Shown one piece after another: positions 9,634 to 18,950 of a DNA stretch of 64,000 nt (the stretch's first letter is position 1; every line of letters starts with the position of its first letter). The notes below the pieces were generated by a model. The model worked only from the letters and a program-made list of their open reading frames with translations, had not been told where the DNA came from and ran no database searches. Source of the stretch: Aphanizomenon flos-aquae FACHB-1287 (GTDB taxonomy: Bacteria > Cyanobacteriota > Cyanobacteriia > Cyanobacteriales > Nostocaceae); contig NZ_JACJTO010000005.1 in the NCBI RefSeq assembly GCF_014698755.1, positions 62,001-126,000 of the forward strand, written 5' to 3'. Both the position numbers and the translations under genes were made by a program.

Positions 9634-10212
9634 GTGAGTTTATTTGATGATTTAAGTCGGTTTTTAGAAAGTCGGTTAGAAGAATTTTTGCGGAATAATC
9701 CTCATTTAGAGTTAGAAGCACTTTTAGAACAACTGCGAGAACAAGAAGAGGATACATTAAAGTTAATTGCTGAGTTACAATTACAAGAAAAGCAATCTCA
9801 AGAAGAAATTTTAGCCACAGCCCAAGAGATTCAAAAATGGCATATCCGTATTCAAAAAGCCCAAGCCGCAGGTAGACAAGACCTCATTAACCCAGCCCAA
9901 GAAAGAGAAGCTGCACTATTGCGAGAAGGAAATCAAATGTGGGGACATATGCAAGGTTTAAAGGAACGCATTACCCAATCTCAAGAACTACTTCGCAAAA
10001 TCCAACAGCGTCGCCAAGAAGTACAAACCAAAGCAGCGGCAGCACAAACAGCGAGAACCAAAGCACAAGCCCAGCAACGGTTAGAAACTGAAACTCAGGG
10101 TTGGAATACAGCTACTAATTATAACAGTAATTTTGACGATTTAGAAGATAAATTTCGGCGTTGGGAAATCGAAGATGAATTAGAAAAACTCAAACGCAAT
10201 ATAGGAAAATAA
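9634..10212 (+). CDS. TIGR04376-type coiled-coil protein
   Basis: A 192-residue, highly charged alpha-helical protein that is conserved in cyanobacteria (it resembles the TIGR04376 family as I remember it). Start chosen at GTG 9634 (MSLFDDLSRFLE), with GGAG nine bases upstream, rather than the upstream GTG at 9625, which overlaps that site. Residues about 35-160 are nearly continuous heptad coiled coil rich in Gln/Glu, and the tail ends in a second charged helix. No catalytic motif and no membrane segment. Function unknown; a structural or scaffold role is only a guess. Confidence 0.7.
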   Translation: MSLFDDLSRFLESRLEEFLRNNPHLELEALLEQLREQEEDTLKLIAELQLQEKQSQEEILATAQEIQKWHIRIQKAQAAGRQDLINPAQEREAALLREGNQMWGHMQGLKERITQSQELLRKIQQRRQEVQTKAAAAQTARTKAQAQQRLETETQGWNTATNYNSNFDDLEDKFRRWEIEDELEKLKRNIGK

Positions 10213-10356
10213 TTGGTCAATATTAATTGACAAAATTATAGACTATACTCTTACCTTTGTGCCTTAGCGTGAGGCTAACCTATCTCTGCAATCAGCAATA
10301 TTAAAAAAGTGGCCTTGTGTTTAACAAAACCACATTTAAGTAAAATCAAACTCTAA

Positions 10357-11433
10357 CTAACGAGCTTGACCATGACTAGAAACCATATCAATAGGCTTCA
10401 TCAAGTATAATTGTAACAACTGCCAAGCATGAGATCCATAAATTGGCAGTTTTTGGAAGAATTGGAAGAATTTAGGCGTATTAGACTCAGAAATTGCTGC
10501 CAATTTTTCATTATTCTTGACGCAAACATCCAAACGTTCATAAAATACTGGGTTTTCCACATCCAACATGACTGGGAAGACTCTACCGGCGGTTTCATTG
10601 GTCTTCTTAATTACATGAATGTCGTACTCCCTTGCATCTAAACCCAAGGAAGCATAGAAATCTTTGCGTTGAATATCATTGAGATACATTGTAGCAAATA
10701 CCGATAACAGGAAGAAGCGACTCCAAAGTTTTGCTTTCCAGTCATTCAACATTTGCGGTTGTGCTCTCATAATCGCATCAAAGAAATCCCCATGACGGTT
10801 TTCATCTTGACACCAGTTCTCAAAGAAACGGAAAATTGGATAAATCCGATCTTCAGGATGGGATTCTAAATGACGATAAATGGTGATATAACGCCAATAA
10901 CCAATCTTTTCAGAAAGATAGGTCGCATAGAATATGAATTTGGGCTTAAAGAAGGTATAACTACGGCTTTTGGTCAAAAACCCTAAATCTAAAGAAAGAT
11001 TAAAGTCTGACATGGCTTTGTTCAAGAAACCAGCGTGACGGGCTTCATCCCGTGACATCAGGTTAAAGCACTCTGCCAAAACAGGGCTTTTGTCCTTTAA
11101 GCGACGACCGAGTTCTTTATATAGCAAGAAGCCAGAAAACTCCGCTGTACAAGAACGTTCCAAAAATTCCACGAACAATTTGCGAGTTTCCCCGTCAATA
11201 TGATCCCAGGATTGTTCAAATTGAGCATCCCGAACAAAATGATGGCGGTTATAATCAATGCGAAATTCTGCCAAAATCGCTTGTAATTCGTCTTCATTGA
11301 CGGAAATATCCATTCGCGCCATTTCGTCGAAATCGGTTGTATAAAACCTTGGTGTTAAAAGGGTTTCTTTGGCGGGGGACTTAATTCCAGAACGGATTTC
11401 GTCAAAGCCTGGTTTTTTGAGGGAGTCTACCAT
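10357..11433 (-). CDS. acsF: Mg-protoporphyrin IX monomethyl ester oxidative cyclase
   Basis: A 358-residue di-iron enzyme that forms the isocyclic (E) ring of chlorophyll, converting Mg-protoporphyrin IX monomethyl ester to divinyl protochlorophyllide with oxygen. Di-iron ligand motifs are visible: E in the [10 protein letters not shown] helix, DEARH (about residues 131-135), and DENRH (about 224-228). Length matches the family. This is the aerobic cyclase; whether a second, low-oxygen copy exists elsewhere is not visible. It is monocistronic here and divergent from the nuclease gene downstream in coordinate order. Confidence 0.95.
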   Translation of the reverse strand: MVDSLKKPGFDEIRSGIKSPAKETLLTPRFYTTDFDEMARMDISVNEDELQAILAEFRIDYNRHHFVRDAQFEQSWDHIDGETRKLFVEFLERSCTAEFSGFLLYKELGRRLKDKSPVLAECFNLMSRDEARHAGFLNKAMSDFNLSLDLGFLTKSRSYTFFKPKFIFYATYLSEKIGYWRYITIYRHLESHPEDRIYPIFRFFENWCQDENRHGDFFDAIMRAQPQMLNDWKAKLWSRFFLLSVFATMYLNDIQRKDFYASLGLDAREYDIHVIKKTNETAGRVFPVMLDVENPVFYERLDVCVKNNEKLAAISESNTPKFFQFFQKLPIYGSHAWQLLQLYLMKPIDMVSSHGQAR

Positions 11434-11733
11434 GTTTTGATTTGCTCTTTTATCTTTCTTTTCTTGATTACACCAGAAAGCTGATCTTTATGCTCTCATA
11501 AGGTGCAAACTACAACAATTATGATTTTGTATGAAATTCAGTGTAGCAATATCTAGCCCAAAAATGAGCAGATAATTGATTAAGAGTTGCAAAAATCAAC
11601 AAACAAGGATTTTCATGGTTAATAGAGGCTGGGAAAAGGTGCAGGTGAAATTAGCCAAAACCTGAGAAAATCATGTAGGCTTGAACAATATACCCTAATT
11701 TCAGATTCCCTGAATTATTGTTAGCTTAAAAGG
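11434..11733. other. acsF / RecB-like nuclease divergent promoter region
   Basis: 300 bp between divergent genes. It holds the promoters of both, but I see no clear consensus box. The stretch 11626-11680 is rich in G and could fold, yet matches no riboswitch class I know. Confidence 0.4.
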
Positions 11734-13203
11734 ATGTTAATTAATGCTCAACTTTTACTGCAATTTCAACGCTGTCAGCGCCGGCCTTTTTTAGACATTT
11801 ATGGTGATTACCAACAGCGAGAAGTTCCCAATGAGTTAGCGCTGAAAATACAACAGGATAAAATGCTGCATCATCAGCGAATAGTCAAAAAGTTATGTTA
11901 TTATGAACCTGATTATCCGCCAAAAGATTGGACAGCGGGCGCAGCAGCAACTATCAGCCTGATGCAGCAGGGAGTGAGTTATATTCGTCGCGGTGTCTTA
12001 TTAACGACATATCGAGAAAAATATACTTTGCTCAGTCGCCCGGATTTGCTTGTGAAACAGCCGGGGGAATCCCGTTTTGGCGCTTGGAACTATGTCCCAG
12101 TTGATATTGAATTGGGTAAACGTCCTAAACAAGAATATCAGGTGCTTGTGGCTTTTCACGCTGAAGTTTTGGCTACGGTTCAGGACGTGACTCTGAGTAA
12201 GGCCGGACTGATATTGCGGGATAAAGATCAAACTTATGTGGTAGATTTGGATAAATGGACACCACAAATGTTAGATATTTTAGATGAATATACTCAAGTT
12301 ATTGAGTCAGTAGATCCACCAGAAATTTTTATTTCTCGGCAAAAATGCAGTCTTTGTCCTTGGTATAATTATTGCCATAGTATTGCTCAAGCCCAAGAAC
12401 ACCTTTCTCTATTGCCCGGTGTTACACCAATTCGCTATACTCAATTACAAAATCTCGCTATTACTAGTTTAGAATCCCTGGCTCATACCCATCCTAGCAC
12501 TTTGGAAAACCTGGCAGGATTTGATCGGGGTGTGGCGGCTAAATTGGTTATTCAAGCTCAGTCTGTGTTCACAAAACAGCCCTTAATTCTAGCAAATTCC
12601 TTTTCTCAAGAATATCTCACCTTTACAGCCCCTATTGAACTTTATTTTGACATTGAAGCCCAACCCGATTTAAACTTAAATTATCTTTTGGGTGTTTTGG
12701 TGGTGGATAGGGTGGCTCAAAATGAACAGTTTTATTCTTTTTTAGCGGAAACACCGGAGCAAGAACAGCTAATTTGGCAACAATTTCTGAATTTAGTGAA
12801 TCAATACCCCCAAGCACCAATTTATCATTTTTGTGCTTATGAGGTAGATACAGTGAAGAACCTTGGTAAACTCTATCGTACACCACATTCGCAAATCCGT
12901 CCTATACTGAGTCGGTTTATTGATATCTATGAGCAGTTAATTCAAAGTGTGGCCTTACCAATAGATAGTTATGCGTTAAAGGCTATTGCTCGTTGGTTAG
13001 GGTTTACATGGCGTGAACAGGAGGCTAATGGGGCTAAATGTATTTATTGGTATGATAAATGGTTAGAAACAGGCGATCGCAGTTTATTAACAATTATTCA
13101 AGATTACAATGAGGATGACTGTCGCGCTACCCGCACGGTCAAGGATTGGCTAGTTAGCTTTTTTAAGGATCAGTCGAATAATATTAATTTATCACAAAGT
13201 TGA
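11734..13203 (+). CDS. TM0106-type RecB-like putative nuclease
   Basis: A 489-residue two-domain protein. The N-terminal half has the Cas4/RecB-like PD-(D/E)xK arrangement (SRPDLLV then VPVDIELGKRPK) followed by a cysteine cluster (KCSLCPWYNYC, about residues 205-215) that may bind an iron-sulfur cluster. The C-terminal half looks like an RNase H/DEDD exonuclease fold: DIEAQPD opening (about residue 310) and closing YNEDDCRAT (about 459-467). This matches the TM0106 family of fused nucleases. A role in DNA repair is likely but untested. The next gene starts 8 bp downstream, so the two may be cotranscribed. Confidence 0.82.
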   Translation: MLINAQLLLQFQRCQRRPFLDIYGDYQQREVPNELALKIQQDKMLHHQRIVKKLCYYEPDYPPKDWTAGAAATISLMQQGVSYIRRGVLLTTYREKYTLLSRPDLLVKQPGESRFGAWNYVPVDIELGKRPKQEYQVLVAFHAEVLATVQDVTLSKAGLILRDKDQTYVVDLDKWTPQMLDILDEYTQVIESVDPPEIFISRQKCSLCPWYNYCHSIAQAQEHLSLLPGVTPIRYTQLQNLAITSLESLAHTHPSTLENLAGFDRGVAAKLVIQAQSVFTKQPLILANSFSQEYLTFTAPIELYFDIEAQPDLNLNYLLGVLVVDRVAQNEQFYSFLAETPEQEQLIWQQFLNLVNQYPQAPIYHFCAYEVDTVKNLGKLYRTPHSQIRPILSRFIDIYEQLIQSVALPIDSYALKAIARWLGFTWREQEANGAKCIYWYDKWLETGDRSLLTIIQDYNEDDCRATRTVKDWLVSFFKDQSNNINLSQS

Positions 13204-13210
13204 CTATTTT

Positions 13211-14374
13211 ATGCTTCGTCGTCCTCTCGTTTTCATAATACCACTAATTATTATTAGTTTTCTGTTTACTAATTTCGCCTCTGCTTCTTTAATGATCAAT
13301 GGGATAGAGTTTATTGGAGAGGCTACTTTACCCACAGGTTTAATATTTCAAAAAACGGAAGTTGGCGGTTTATCGGGAATTACTTATGATGCCAAAAGCA
13401 ATCTATACTACGCAATTTCCGATGATCGAGGACAAAAAGCCCCGCCGCGTTTTTATACTTTAACCATTGACCTGAGCAAGGGTAAATTAACGGATAATGA
13501 TGTTATTCCTGTCAGTGTAACTAATTTATTAGACACCAATAATCGACCATTTGCTGTTGATACTACTGATACAGAAGGAATTGCTCTCACGGATAAGGAT
13601 ACTATATTTGTTTCTTCTGAAGGTGATGTAGATAAACTGGTAAATCCCTTTATTAAAGAATTTGCTTTGGCTTCTGGTCAAACAATTACTACTTTACCAG
13701 TTCTGGATAAATTTTTACCAGATTCCCAAAAACAAAAAGGTATCCGCAATAATTTGGCCTTTGAAAGTCTGACGATTACACCGAATCAAAAGTTCTTATT
13801 TACAGCTACGGAAAATGCTATAATCCAAGATGGTAAAGACGCTAAACCTGGTGTTGGTAGTTCTTCCCGGATTTTGGAGTATAATCTCTTAACTAAGCAG
13901 CCAGAACGGGAGTTTCTCTATCAGACACAACCAGTTACACCTTTTTTTAATTTTACTGGCAATTTTACCAGCGGCTTACCAGATTTATTGGCATTGGATA
14001 ATGAGGGAAATTTTCTCAGTATAGAAAGAAGTTTCACGGGTTTGGGATTTACAATTTTTCTGTTTGAGGTTTCCTTAGAAAAAGCTACGAATATTCGCAA
14101 TTTAGACAGTATTGCTAAAGTTCAACCTGATAAAATCAAGCCACTAGGTAAAAAACTCCTGTTGGATTTACGGACTTTAGATGTATTATTAGATAATATT
14201 GAGGGAATGACCTTAGGTGCAAAACTACCTGACGGACAATCATCACTAATTTTAATCAGCGATAATAATTTTAATGGATTACAAAAAACCCAAATTCTGG
14301 CTTTTAAGCTGAAAACTGAGTCTCCTTTGGCTAAATTGACTAAATTTTTAGGGTACTTAAGACCTAATTTTTAG
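13211..14374 (+). CDS. Esterase-like phytase-family exported protein
   Basis: A 387-residue exported protein with a signal peptide (residues 1-25, cleavage near ASA-SL) and a beta-propeller-type domain: GGLSGITYDAKSNLYYAISDDRG near residue 53, a conserved DTEGIAL motif, and a later NIEGMTLG repeat. This is the phytase-like domain (PF13449 type) common in cyanobacteria and alphaproteobacteria. Substrate unproven; phosphate ester or another secreted substrate is possible. It follows the nuclease gene by 7 bp and is probably cotranscribed, though no functional link is evident. Confidence 0.78.
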   Translation: MLRRPLVFIIPLIIISFLFTNFASASLMINGIEFIGEATLPTGLIFQKTEVGGLSGITYDAKSNLYYAISDDRGQKAPPRFYTLTIDLSKGKLTDNDVIPVSVTNLLDTNNRPFAVDTTDTEGIALTDKDTIFVSSEGDVDKLVNPFIKEFALASGQTITTLPVLDKFLPDSQKQKGIRNNLAFESLTITPNQKFLFTATENAIIQDGKDAKPGVGSSSRILEYNLLTKQPEREFLYQTQPVTPFFNFTGNFTSGLPDLLALDNEGNFLSIERSFTGLGFTIFLFEVSLEKATNIRNLDSIAKVQPDKIKPLGKKLLLDLRTLDVLLDNIEGMTLGAKLPDGQSSLILISDNNFNGLQKTQILAFKLKTESPLAKLTKFLGYLRPNF

Positions 14375-14546
14375 GAGAAGCGGAGGAAATAGACATCACC
14401 CATGCTTAAGCACACTGTATTTTTACTAAAGGGAGGGTTGTGTAGAATAAATAAACTCGCGCTTTCTCCTATGTTTCTCTTGTCCGGTTAAGACCGTGGA
14501 GGAGTATTTTTGTATCTCACTAAAGAGAGAAAGGATACAAATAAAC

Positions 14547-15134
14547 TTAAACGCATCCTTCTGTATATTCTACCTCTGGGAGTTTACCTACTCTGTAGCT
14601 AGTGACACGCTGACCATCTGTTTCAAAAATGACCCGATAGTTTTGTTCGGCTTTATTTTTGGGGACAAAAGTTAGATAGTGTCCTTGTGGACCATTATAT
14701 GTATGGGGTGTAACTTTAATTTGTCCAGGGTACAGTGATTTGATACGCGCTTCTGTATCACCAACTTTTGCACCGGAAACTGTAGTAATTTTTGGGTTGT
14801 CTATATCTATTCTCGCAATAACATCACTGGTAGCATATTTATCACGACTTTTAGTTTCATCTTTTGTTACCATAAATGAGACTCCTTTGAGATCCCCTTC
14901 TCCTATTATATAGTAACAAGCCTCGTCGTTACCAGCATATTCAACATATAAACGAGTCTTGGCAGCAGCGGTGGCTTGAGGTATATTCATACCTACTTTC
15001 ACTGGTCCAATACTATTGATAGTTACTTTTGCTTGACTCGTGAGTTTTGTTTGTGCGATAACTGTACCGATTGTAACGGTATAAGTTGTTAGGGTAATGG
15101 TGGCAATTTTTAGTAATTTGTTTTTGTTGTTCAT
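14547..15134 (-). CDS. Conserved exported protein of unknown function
   Basis: A 195-residue protein with a signal peptide (about residues 1-27) and two related segments: SIGPVKVGMNIPQA (about 41-54) and VSGAKVGDTEARIKSLYPGQ (about 120-138), resembling duplicated beta-propeller or SmpA/BamE-like elements. The remainder has conserved GHYLTFVP and a C-terminal EYTEGC. Similar proteins exist across bacteria, but I know no assigned function. It is convergent with the phytase-like gene and stands alone. Confidence 0.7.
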   Translation of the reverse strand: MNNKNKLLKIATITLTTYTVTIGTVIAQTKLTSQAKVTINSIGPVKVGMNIPQATAAAKTRLYVEYAGNDEACYYIIGEGDLKGVSFMVTKDETKSRDKYATSDVIARIDIDNPKITTVSGAKVGDTEARIKSLYPGQIKVTPHTYNGPQGHYLTFVPKNKAEQNYRVIFETDGQRVTSYRVGKLPEVEYTEGCV

Positions 15135-15468
15135 GGTTTTATTTTCTGGGTAGGGTAAGGTGTTATTGATTATTATTATTTCTGTTTCTTTGTTTGAGTC
15201 CCCTGAAGGGGATTAAAGATGTAGAAATCCCGTGGTCTGAAACATAAACATAGAGAGGAATCTAGAGACAATTTTGGCAGGACAAAGAATTTCTACCCTG
15301 AGTTGCCAAGCTGGTAAACGCGGAATTACGTTATGATTACCATATCGCTACTGTGAATTGTGATCAGACACGGACTTAGAACTGAGTACCATTCCAATAT
15401 AGACTAATCTGGAATAGGCCGCCACCAATACAATATATAATGTAATAGTTAGTGAATAAAAACAGGTA
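15135..15468. other. Intergenic region upstream of csx3
   Basis: 334 bp between the divergent exported-protein gene and csx3. It contains one solitary CRISPR-repeat-like sequence at 15192-15228 (separate entry). A second stretch CTGAAAC at 15236-15242 and an ATTTCTAC at 15288-15295 loosely recall repeat ends, but no repeat-spacer periodicity is present. Confidence 0.5.
15192..15228. repeat. Solitary CRISPR-repeat-like element (degenerate)
   Basis: A 37-bp stretch beginning GTTTGAGTCCCC, with a TCCCC-TGAA-GGGGA hairpin, then ATTAAAG and ending GTAGAAAT. Its plan (GTTTC-like start, CCC/GGG hairpin, GGGATTA, AAA end) resembles Cas6-type repeats of cyanobacterial type I-D/III arrays. It occurs once in this window, next to csx3. 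It may be the remnant of an array, or chance. Confidence 0.35.
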
Positions 15469-15774
15469 ATGGTTACTTACAACATTGAGTTAAAAAACGA
15501 CATTTTGCGGGTGAGTTTTGGTGAACCTGCTCAAAATGACCAGATTGTTAAAGATGCTGCTGCAAAGTTAGAGCAAATGATACAATCGGGGGAATTAGCG
15601 GGGGGACAATTACTGAGAATCAATGGACCAATTTCTATACCTGTGGCTTTTGTATTGGCGCATAAATTAGCTCATATTTACGGAGCAATTGGTTTTTTTG
15701 ACCCAAAACTAAGTAAGTACGTAATTTGTATTACACATAATCCTGCCTATAGATTAGGGGATTTAATTGATTAA
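15469..15774 (+). CDS. csx3: Csx3 family protein (likely ring nuclease Crn3)
   Basis: A compact 101-residue protein matching Csx3 along its whole length: opening YNIELKNDILRVSFGEP, LRINGPISIPVAFVLAHKLAH, FFDPKLSKYV and the terminal YRLGDLID. The metal-dependent active-site His and Asp of Csx3 from Archaeoglobus (H60 and D69, as I recall) match H69 and D78 here, with the same nine-residue spacing. Known Csx3/Crn3 enzymes degrade cyclic tetra-adenylate, switching off type III effectors. It lies 242 bp upstream of cas10 on the same strand, with its own leader. It is a stand-alone domain rather than a Csx3-kinase fusion. Confidence 0.9.
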   Translation: MVTYNIELKNDILRVSFGEPAQNDQIVKDAAAKLEQMIQSGELAGGQLLRINGPISIPVAFVLAHKLAHIYGAIGFFDPKLSKYVICITHNPAYRLGDLID

Positions 15775-16016
15775 GGTTTGAGGAAATTACGGTGATTGTG
15801 TCTTAATTATCTTGTAAGAGAGTTGTAGAATGAGTAACTACGATATTAGTTTAGACGGTACTATTTTTAATAGTGTTTGACAATACCCTGGCAGTATGTG
15901 ATAAAATTTTCTGTAATGCTTTGGATGTGGTAAGGGGCTAAAAACGCAAGGAAGATGTATATGTCCGTCCGATGATTTGGGCTTTGGTGGGGTTTATCTA
16001 CTGGTAGGGAGTTTTT

Positions 16017-18380
16017 ATGATGACAAGTTCTGAAAAAGTTGCATTACAAGTTTTTCAAGAAGCTGTTGCAATTCTAGCACAATGGGCTAAATTTGATTAT
16101 ACTTTTCGGGGTAATGAATATCCAGAGGTTAAAAGAGCTAAGGATATATTAGGTTGGAAAGATAATATCAAAATTGGAACATTGCGCTTGTTATTTGACA
16201 GTGTGAATTTATGTGATGAACCTAAACAAGAATCATCAAAAATTCATTACCACAAATTAATGGCAATTGACAATGATAATAAAGAATATCCTGATATTCC
16301 TTATCCATTAAATTGTGAACCTAGCGAAACAGAACAGAAAGATTTTAAAGAAAAGATTAATCAAGAACTTTCAAAATATCTCAAAGATAATTTAGACAAT
16401 CTTTCTTTATTGATGTTGGTATTAGAAAAATTTGGTTCATGTCTTAGCTTTGGTGAATCTAATGAATCTAATGTGGCGTTGGTAGATATGGTAAGAACTA
16501 CAGCCGCAGTCGCAACAGCTTTAATTAACAATCCTGCTGAAGAAATTAGTTTAATTGCTGGTGATTTGTCAGGAATTCAAAAATTCATTTATACCATATC
16601 TTCTGATGGTGCATTGAAATCATTGAGAGCGAGGAGTTTTTATTTAGAGTTAGTTACGGAAGAAATAGTACAACAACTTTTAGAACAATTAGAACTAACT
16701 CGTACTAATGTCATTTATGCAGGTGGTGGTAATTTATATATTTTGGCATCTGGAAAACCAGAAGTTAAAAGTATCATTGAAAAAGTTCGCCACCAATTTA
16801 ATAAATGGTTTTTGGATGAATTTCAAGGTAAAGTGTTTCTGGCTTTAGATTGTTTATGTTTCCCTAAAGATGATCTGAAACTAGAAGCTAAAGCGGAAGA
16901 TAAAACCTCTAAATTTGCAGAACATTGGACGAAAGTAACTAAAAAGTTAGCTAAACATAAATCATGTAAATTCTCCCATGAAATTAATGATTTTATAAAA
17001 GTTACTAGTAGTCATAAACCTTGTACAATTTGCCATCGTGACGACTTACAGAGTTTAAAACCTTTAATTGACCTAAATCAAGACTCTTCACTTGCTTGCT
17101 GGATGTGTCGGACAATGTTTGAATTAGGAGATAATTTATTTGATGTAAAAGCTGTATTACGTTCTAAAAGATCGAAGGTTCAAGAATTCAGAGTTAAAGG
17201 TTCTGTTGATAGAATTGATCTTGCTAATAATTACTACTATTTCTTCTCTAAATTAGAAGATGCTGTAAATATATCTCAAGATAGTGAAATAATATTTCTC
17301 ATTAATAATTGGGAGATAGAAAACTATAAATCATCACGCATTGTGCCATTACTATTAGGAAATTATGGAAAGCGTAGTGAAGAGAAATTAGAATATCAAA
17401 AAGATTTCGGCTTTATGCGGGCGGGAGAAATGGCAGAAAAAGCCCAAGGAATTAAAAGAGTTGCATCACTAAGAATGGATGTAGATAGATTAGGACAAAT
17501 ATTTGCTAAAGGTTTAGGTAAAAATCAAACACTACCTAGATTAGCAGGACTTTCACGGCAAATGAGCTATTTCTTTAAGGTTTATCTCAATAGTTTAGCA
17601 AAGAAAAGAATCGGCAATATTCCTGAAAATTTCAAATTTAAACAATTATTGCCAAAAGATGAGAAATATAATATACTATTCATATATGCGGGGGGCGATG
17701 ATTTATTTATTACTGGTGCATGGAATGAAGCAGTAAATTTTGCTTTTGATGTTTATCAATGCTTTCGAGCTTATACAGGATACAATTCAGATATTACTCT
17801 ATCAGGTGGAATCAGCATTGACGGTGCTAAATTTCCTCTTTATCAAGCAGCAAAATCTTCTGGTCATGCTGAAGATGCAGCCAAAGGAAATGGTAGAAAT
17901 AGTTTAGGTTTATTTGGTGAAGTTTTTAAATGGGATGAATGGTTGGGAGGAGAAAATATCAATATTTCAGATATTAAAATATTTGATCATGAAATCAAAC
18001 AATATTTAGGAGTAAATACAAATCTTGATTTATTTGGTATCTTCCCATTGGTGCAAAAGTTGGAAGAACAGGAAATAGAAATCAATTATACTCGTAGTTT
18101 TGTTCGTAATCTGTTAGATACTGCTCAAATGCAAAATTTGAAGATTCAAGAAATTGAGAGTAAACGACAAAAAGAGCAATATGAAGGTGAAATTAAGGAT
18201 ATCCGTTATTATTTGCACTTACCGAAGATAGCCTATAGTTTGGCAAGATTACCTCATGAAATCGTAAATAAAGATGGGTTTATCCCCATTCGTAAATCAT
18301 TGTTGAGTCCCTATAATGCGCCATATTTTCGAGCTATTGCTACTTGGATTGAATTATTAAATCGTGGATCAGAATCATGA
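16017..18380 (+). CDS. csm1: Cas10/Csm1, type III-A large subunit
   Basis: A 787-residue CRISPR polymerase/cyclase. ATG-ATG start with GGGAG eight bases upstream. The first palm has the inactive variant YAGGGNLYILA; a zinc knuckle follows (PCTICHRDD ... ACWMCRT, about residues 338-366); the second palm carries the active YAGGDDLFITG (about 560), which makes cyclic oligoadenylate from ATP on target binding. The N-terminal HD nuclease motifs appear degraded: no His-Asp pair where family members have HDIGKF-like sequence, and DMVRTTAA where a DH is typical. It overlaps csm2 by four bases (ATGA). Confidence 0.93.
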   Translation: MMTSSEKVALQVFQEAVAILAQWAKFDYTFRGNEYPEVKRAKDILGWKDNIKIGTLRLLFDSVNLCDEPKQESSKIHYHKLMAIDNDNKEYPDIPYPLNCEPSETEQKDFKEKINQELSKYLKDNLDNLSLLMLVLEKFGSCLSFGESNESNVALVDMVRTTAAVATALINNPAEEISLIAGDLSGIQKFIYTISSDGALKSLRARSFYLELVTEEIVQQLLEQLELTRTNVIYAGGGNLYILASGKPEVKSIIEKVRHQFNKWFLDEFQGKVFLALDCLCFPKDDLKLEAKAEDKTSKFAEHWTKVTKKLAKHKSCKFSHEINDFIKVTSSHKPCTICHRDDLQSLKPLIDLNQDSSLACWMCRTMFELGDNLFDVKAVLRSKRSKVQEFRVKGSVDRIDLANNYYYFFSKLEDAVNISQDSEIIFLINNWEIENYKSSRIVPLLLGNYGKRSEEKLEYQKDFGFMRAGEMAEKAQGIKRVASLRMDVDRLGQIFAKGLGKNQTLPRLAGLSRQMSYFFKVYLNSLAKKRIGNIPENFKFKQLLPKDEKYNILFIYAGGDDLFITGAWNEAVNFAFDVYQCFRAYTGYNSDITLSGGISIDGAKFPLYQAAKSSGHAEDAAKGNGRNSLGLFGEVFKWDEWLGGENINISDIKIFDHEIKQYLGVNTNLDLFGIFPLVQKLEEQEIEINYTRSFVRNLLDTAQMQNLKIQEIESKRQKEQYEGEIKDIRYYLHLPKIAYSLARLPHEIVNKDGFIPIRKSLLSPYNAPYFRAIATWIELLNRGSES

Positions 18381-18940
18381 CACAAACACCCAAAAAATTA
18401 AACCCTAAACCAGAGATAAAATCTCTAACAGCTAAAGCAGTTGAAACATCACCAAAACCATTGGAATCAAAAATGAAGATAACTGCTGACAAAAAAATGA
18501 TTCAGACTATCAAGAACTTACAAGATGAATTATTGCGAAACTATGATATTCGTTGCTTGGTTAACCAAGCTAAAGAATTAGGTGAATATCTTCAAGAATT
18601 AGGATTAAAGACAAACCAAATTCGCAAATTTTTGGATGCAGTAAATCGTCTAAAAGTAAAACTTTCTCAAGACAAAGACGAAAGATTTTCAAGCATTGAA
18701 ACAGAAGTATATTTGCTCAAACCTAAATTAGCCTATGCTACTGCTCGCAAAGAAAATGAAAAAATAAATTCAGTGAAGCCATTGAATAATGAAAAAATAA
18801 ATTCAGTGAAGCCATTGAATGATGTGCTTTCAGAAGCAATAGATAAAGTCAAAGACACACCTGATTTCTATCGGTTGGTCAATTTAATTGAATCTATTAT
18901 TGCTTATCACAAAGCCGCTGAAACAAATAAGTCAAAATAA
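18377..18940 (+). CDS. csm2: Csm2, type III-A small subunit
   Basis: A 187-residue helical protein. The core motifs NQIRKFLDAVNRLK (about 78-91), EVYLLKPKLAYATAR (about 110-124) and the C-terminal LVNLIESIIAYHKAAE match Csm2. The N-terminal ~45 residues are a Lys/Pro-rich, probably disordered extension. An exact 33-bp tandem duplication at 18755-18820 inserts a second copy of NEKINSVKPLN between helices. It is translationally coupled to cas10 (ATGA overlap) and followed by csm3 10 bp after the stop. Confidence 0.9.
   Translation: MTQTPKKLNPKPEIKSLTAKAVETSPKPLESKMKITADKKMIQTIKNLQDELLRNYDIRCLVNQAKELGEYLQELGLKTNQIRKFLDAVNRLKVKLSQDKDERFSSIETEVYLLKPKLAYATARKENEKINSVKPLNNEKINSVKPLNDVLSEAIDKVKDTPDFYRLVNLIESIIAYHKAAETNKSK
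18755..18820 (+). repeat. 33-bp perfect tandem duplication inside csm2
   Basis: Two identical 33-bp units, 18755-18787 and 18788-18820, beginning AATGAAAAAATAAATTC. Length is a multiple of three, so the frame is kept and eleven residues are repeated. Identity between copies suggests a recent event. Confidence 0.95.
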
Positions 18941-18950
18941 GGAAAAGTCA

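Noticed and set aside
11626-11700. Possible riboswitch upstream of the RecB-like nuclease gene
   Set aside because: Some folding potential but no match to a known class that I can point to.
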